Below are positions 63,031 to 64,000 of a stretch of DNA of 64,000 nt, one piece after another. Both the position numbers and the translations under genes were made by a program. The notes under the pieces were generated by a model, which did no database searches, had not been told where the DNA came from, and worked only from the letters and a program-made list of their open reading frames with translations. This DNA comes from Streptomyces pseudovenezuelae (GTDB lineage Bacteria > Actinomycetota > Actinomycetes > Streptomycetales > Streptomycetaceae). Numbering within the stretch: the stretch's first letter is position 1; every line of letters starts with the position of its first letter. Location: positions 62,001-126,000 of the forward strand of contig NZ_JARXVH010000017.1 of NCBI RefSeq assembly GCF_029892565.1, read 5' to 3'.

Positions 63031-63671
63031 CAGGCTCGCCGCCTCTTCCACGGGGTCAGGACGTACTGGAGGCCGACGAGCAGGGCGTCCGCCACCACGG
63101 CCAGGAGCAGGGTCAGGACGACACCGACGATGACCGGCGTCGGGAAGTCGCGCTGGAAGCCGTCGGTGAAGAGCTGGCCGAGACCGCCGTCGCCGATGTA
63201 GGTCGCGACGGAGACGAGGGAGATCGACATGACGGTGGCTATGCGGACGCCCGCCATGATCACCGGGAGCGCCAGGGGGAGTTCGACGGTCAGGAGCGTG
63301 CGCAGGGGGCGCGTGCCCATCGCCTTCGCCGCCTCCTTGGTCTTCGTGGGGACCGAGTCGAGGCCCTCGACGGTGTTCCGCAGCAGCACGACCAGCGTGT
63401 AGACCGTCAGGCCGATCACGGTCGTGGTGCGGGTCAGGCCGCTGATCGGGAGCAGGAGCACGAAGATCGCGATCGACGGGATCGTGAACAGCACGTTCGA
63501 CAGGCCGAGCAGGAAGCCGCGCAGGGGGCGGACCCGGTGGGCCACGACGGCCAGCGGGAGCGAGATCAGCAGGCCGAAGAAGACCGCGGACAGTGCGGCC
63601 TGGAGGTGGGAGACCGTGAGGCTGGTCAGGTCGTCGGTGTGGTCGCCTATCCACGACCAGTCGATGGTCAT
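63030..63671 (-). CDS. Osmoprotectant ABC transporter permease 1
   Basis: A 213-residue permease of the same family, with EAAKAMGTRPLRTLLTVELP as its ATPase-docking loop and a SLVSVATYIGDGGLG segment. Its ATG overlaps the ATPase stop (ATGA), so all four genes are tightly coupled. Confidence 0.92.
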   Translation of the reverse strand: MTIDWSWIGDHTDDLTSLTVSHLQAALSAVFFGLLISLPLAVVAHRVRPLRGFLLGLSNVLFTIPSIAIFVLLLPISGLTRTTTVIGLTVYTLVVLLRNTVEGLDSVPTKTKEAAKAMGTRPLRTLLTVELPLALPVIMAGVRIATVMSISLVSVATYIGDGGLGQLFTDGFQRDFPTPVIVGVVLTLLLAVVADALLVGLQYVLTPWKRRRA

Positions 63672-64000
63672 GCGGCGGTCTCCGTCTCGGGCTCGGTCCC
63701 GGTGCGGGTCCGGGCCGCCGTGTGCGCCCGGCCCGCGTGCTCGTGGATGTCGTCGCGGGAGGAGACGCCGGTGAGGACGCCGTCCGCGTCGACCCGGGCT
63801 ATCAGGCCGGTGGGGGAGGCGATCGACTCGTCGAGCGCGGCGAGCAGCGAGTCGCCGTCCGCCAGCGGTCGCAGGGGGATCTCCGCGTCCTTCGTGTCCT
63901 TCGGCGCCCAGTGCAGCGGCTTGCGTGCCTCGTCGAGTACGAGGGTCCAGGCGCCGCCCTCCGGTGCCGGGCCCTGCGGGACGTCGGCGAGGGTCTTCAG
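63668..64000 (-). CDS. Osmoprotectant ABC ATPase, C-terminal part (5' end outside window)
   Basis: The last 110 residues of the ATP-binding subunit. What is seen is CBS-domain sequence (IPLRPLADGDSLLAALDESI, LIARVDADGVLTGVSSRDDI) and an Arg/Thr/Glu tail. C-terminal CBS domains are typical of OpuCA/ProV ATPases, where they sense ionic strength. The Walker motifs lie beyond base 64000. Confidence 0.85.
   Translation of the reverse strand: MKTLADVPQGPAPEGGAWTLVLDEARKPLHWAPKDTKDAEIPLRPLADGDSLLAALDESIASPTGLIARVDADGVLTGVSSRDDIHEHAGRAHTAARTRTGTEPETETAA

Overview
The window is high-GC actinobacterial chromosome, almost certainly Streptomyces. The evidence is GTG/TTG starts, TANNNT -10 boxes, several apparently leaderless genes, resuscitation-promoting factors, DivIC, CYP107U-like P450, and above all bldA, the tRNA-Leu(UAA) gene of the genus. 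From memory, the gene order mfd ... mazG - P450 - rpf - rpf - eno - divIC - DUF501 - ppx - ndh - cfa - ABC pair - bldA matches the central chromosome of S. coelicolor read in the opposite direction. No insertion sequence, phage, CRISPR array or rRNA was seen. Both ends cut genes: a histidine kinase at the left and an ABC ATPase at the right.

Layout, left to right. 1-6.1 kb: end of a histidine kinase, then a polymorphic-toxin-type island. It has a YwqJ-like deaminase plus SUKH-3 protein on one strand. Divergent from these are a WHH nuclease/SUKH fusion and an Imm35 - Pro/Gly-rich - deaminase - SUKH-4 fusion. 6.3-15 kb: coiled-coil DivIVA-like protein, acetate-type symporter with DUF485 partner, MFS exporter, and a MacB-like ABC pair. 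15-22.5 kb: mfd, a MT0933-like small protein, a lipoprotein HNH nuclease, an acetyltransferase and two exported or membrane proteins. 22.7-30 kb: HTH-N6 DNA methylase, a membrane protein coupled to a TPR Ser/Thr kinase, a DUF1906 secreted protein, a SurA-N lipoprotein and MazG coupled to a P450. 31.5-41 kb: two Rpf cell-wall hydrolases (the second behind a c-di-AMP riboswitch), enolase, the divIC-DUF501-ppx cluster, a Rex-type operator, type II NADH dehydrogenase and a cyclopropane-fatty-acid synthase. 41-44.8 kb: a second, paralogous ABC pair, then bldA.

44.9-49.9 kb is the most unusual part. An XRE regulator is divergent from two near-identical 71/72-residue peptides. After a strong terminator come a membrane M50 peptidase with a PqqD-like N-terminal domain and a secreted four-cysteine protein. 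The intergenic region carries three TTGGACA/TGTCCAA elements. The peptidase holds the only in-frame TTA codon I found in the window, so its translation should need bldA, 3.3 kb away. I infer an uncharacterised secreted-peptide (RiPP-like or surface-fibre) system under developmental control.

50-64 kb: pobA with its own promoter and inverted repeat, a Bax-inhibitor-1 protein, small unknowns, thiolase, SGNH hydrolase, cystathionine beta-synthase, a SulP transporter with a Tat-exported beta-carbonic anhydrase (bicarbonate module), and a four-gene osmoprotectant ABC transporter running off the right edge.

Most transcription units end in long perfect GC hairpins, which I list. Starts were chosen by Shine-Dalgarno spacing, homologous N-termini and overlap with neighbours. 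Product names come from motif recognition by eye; no database search was possible.
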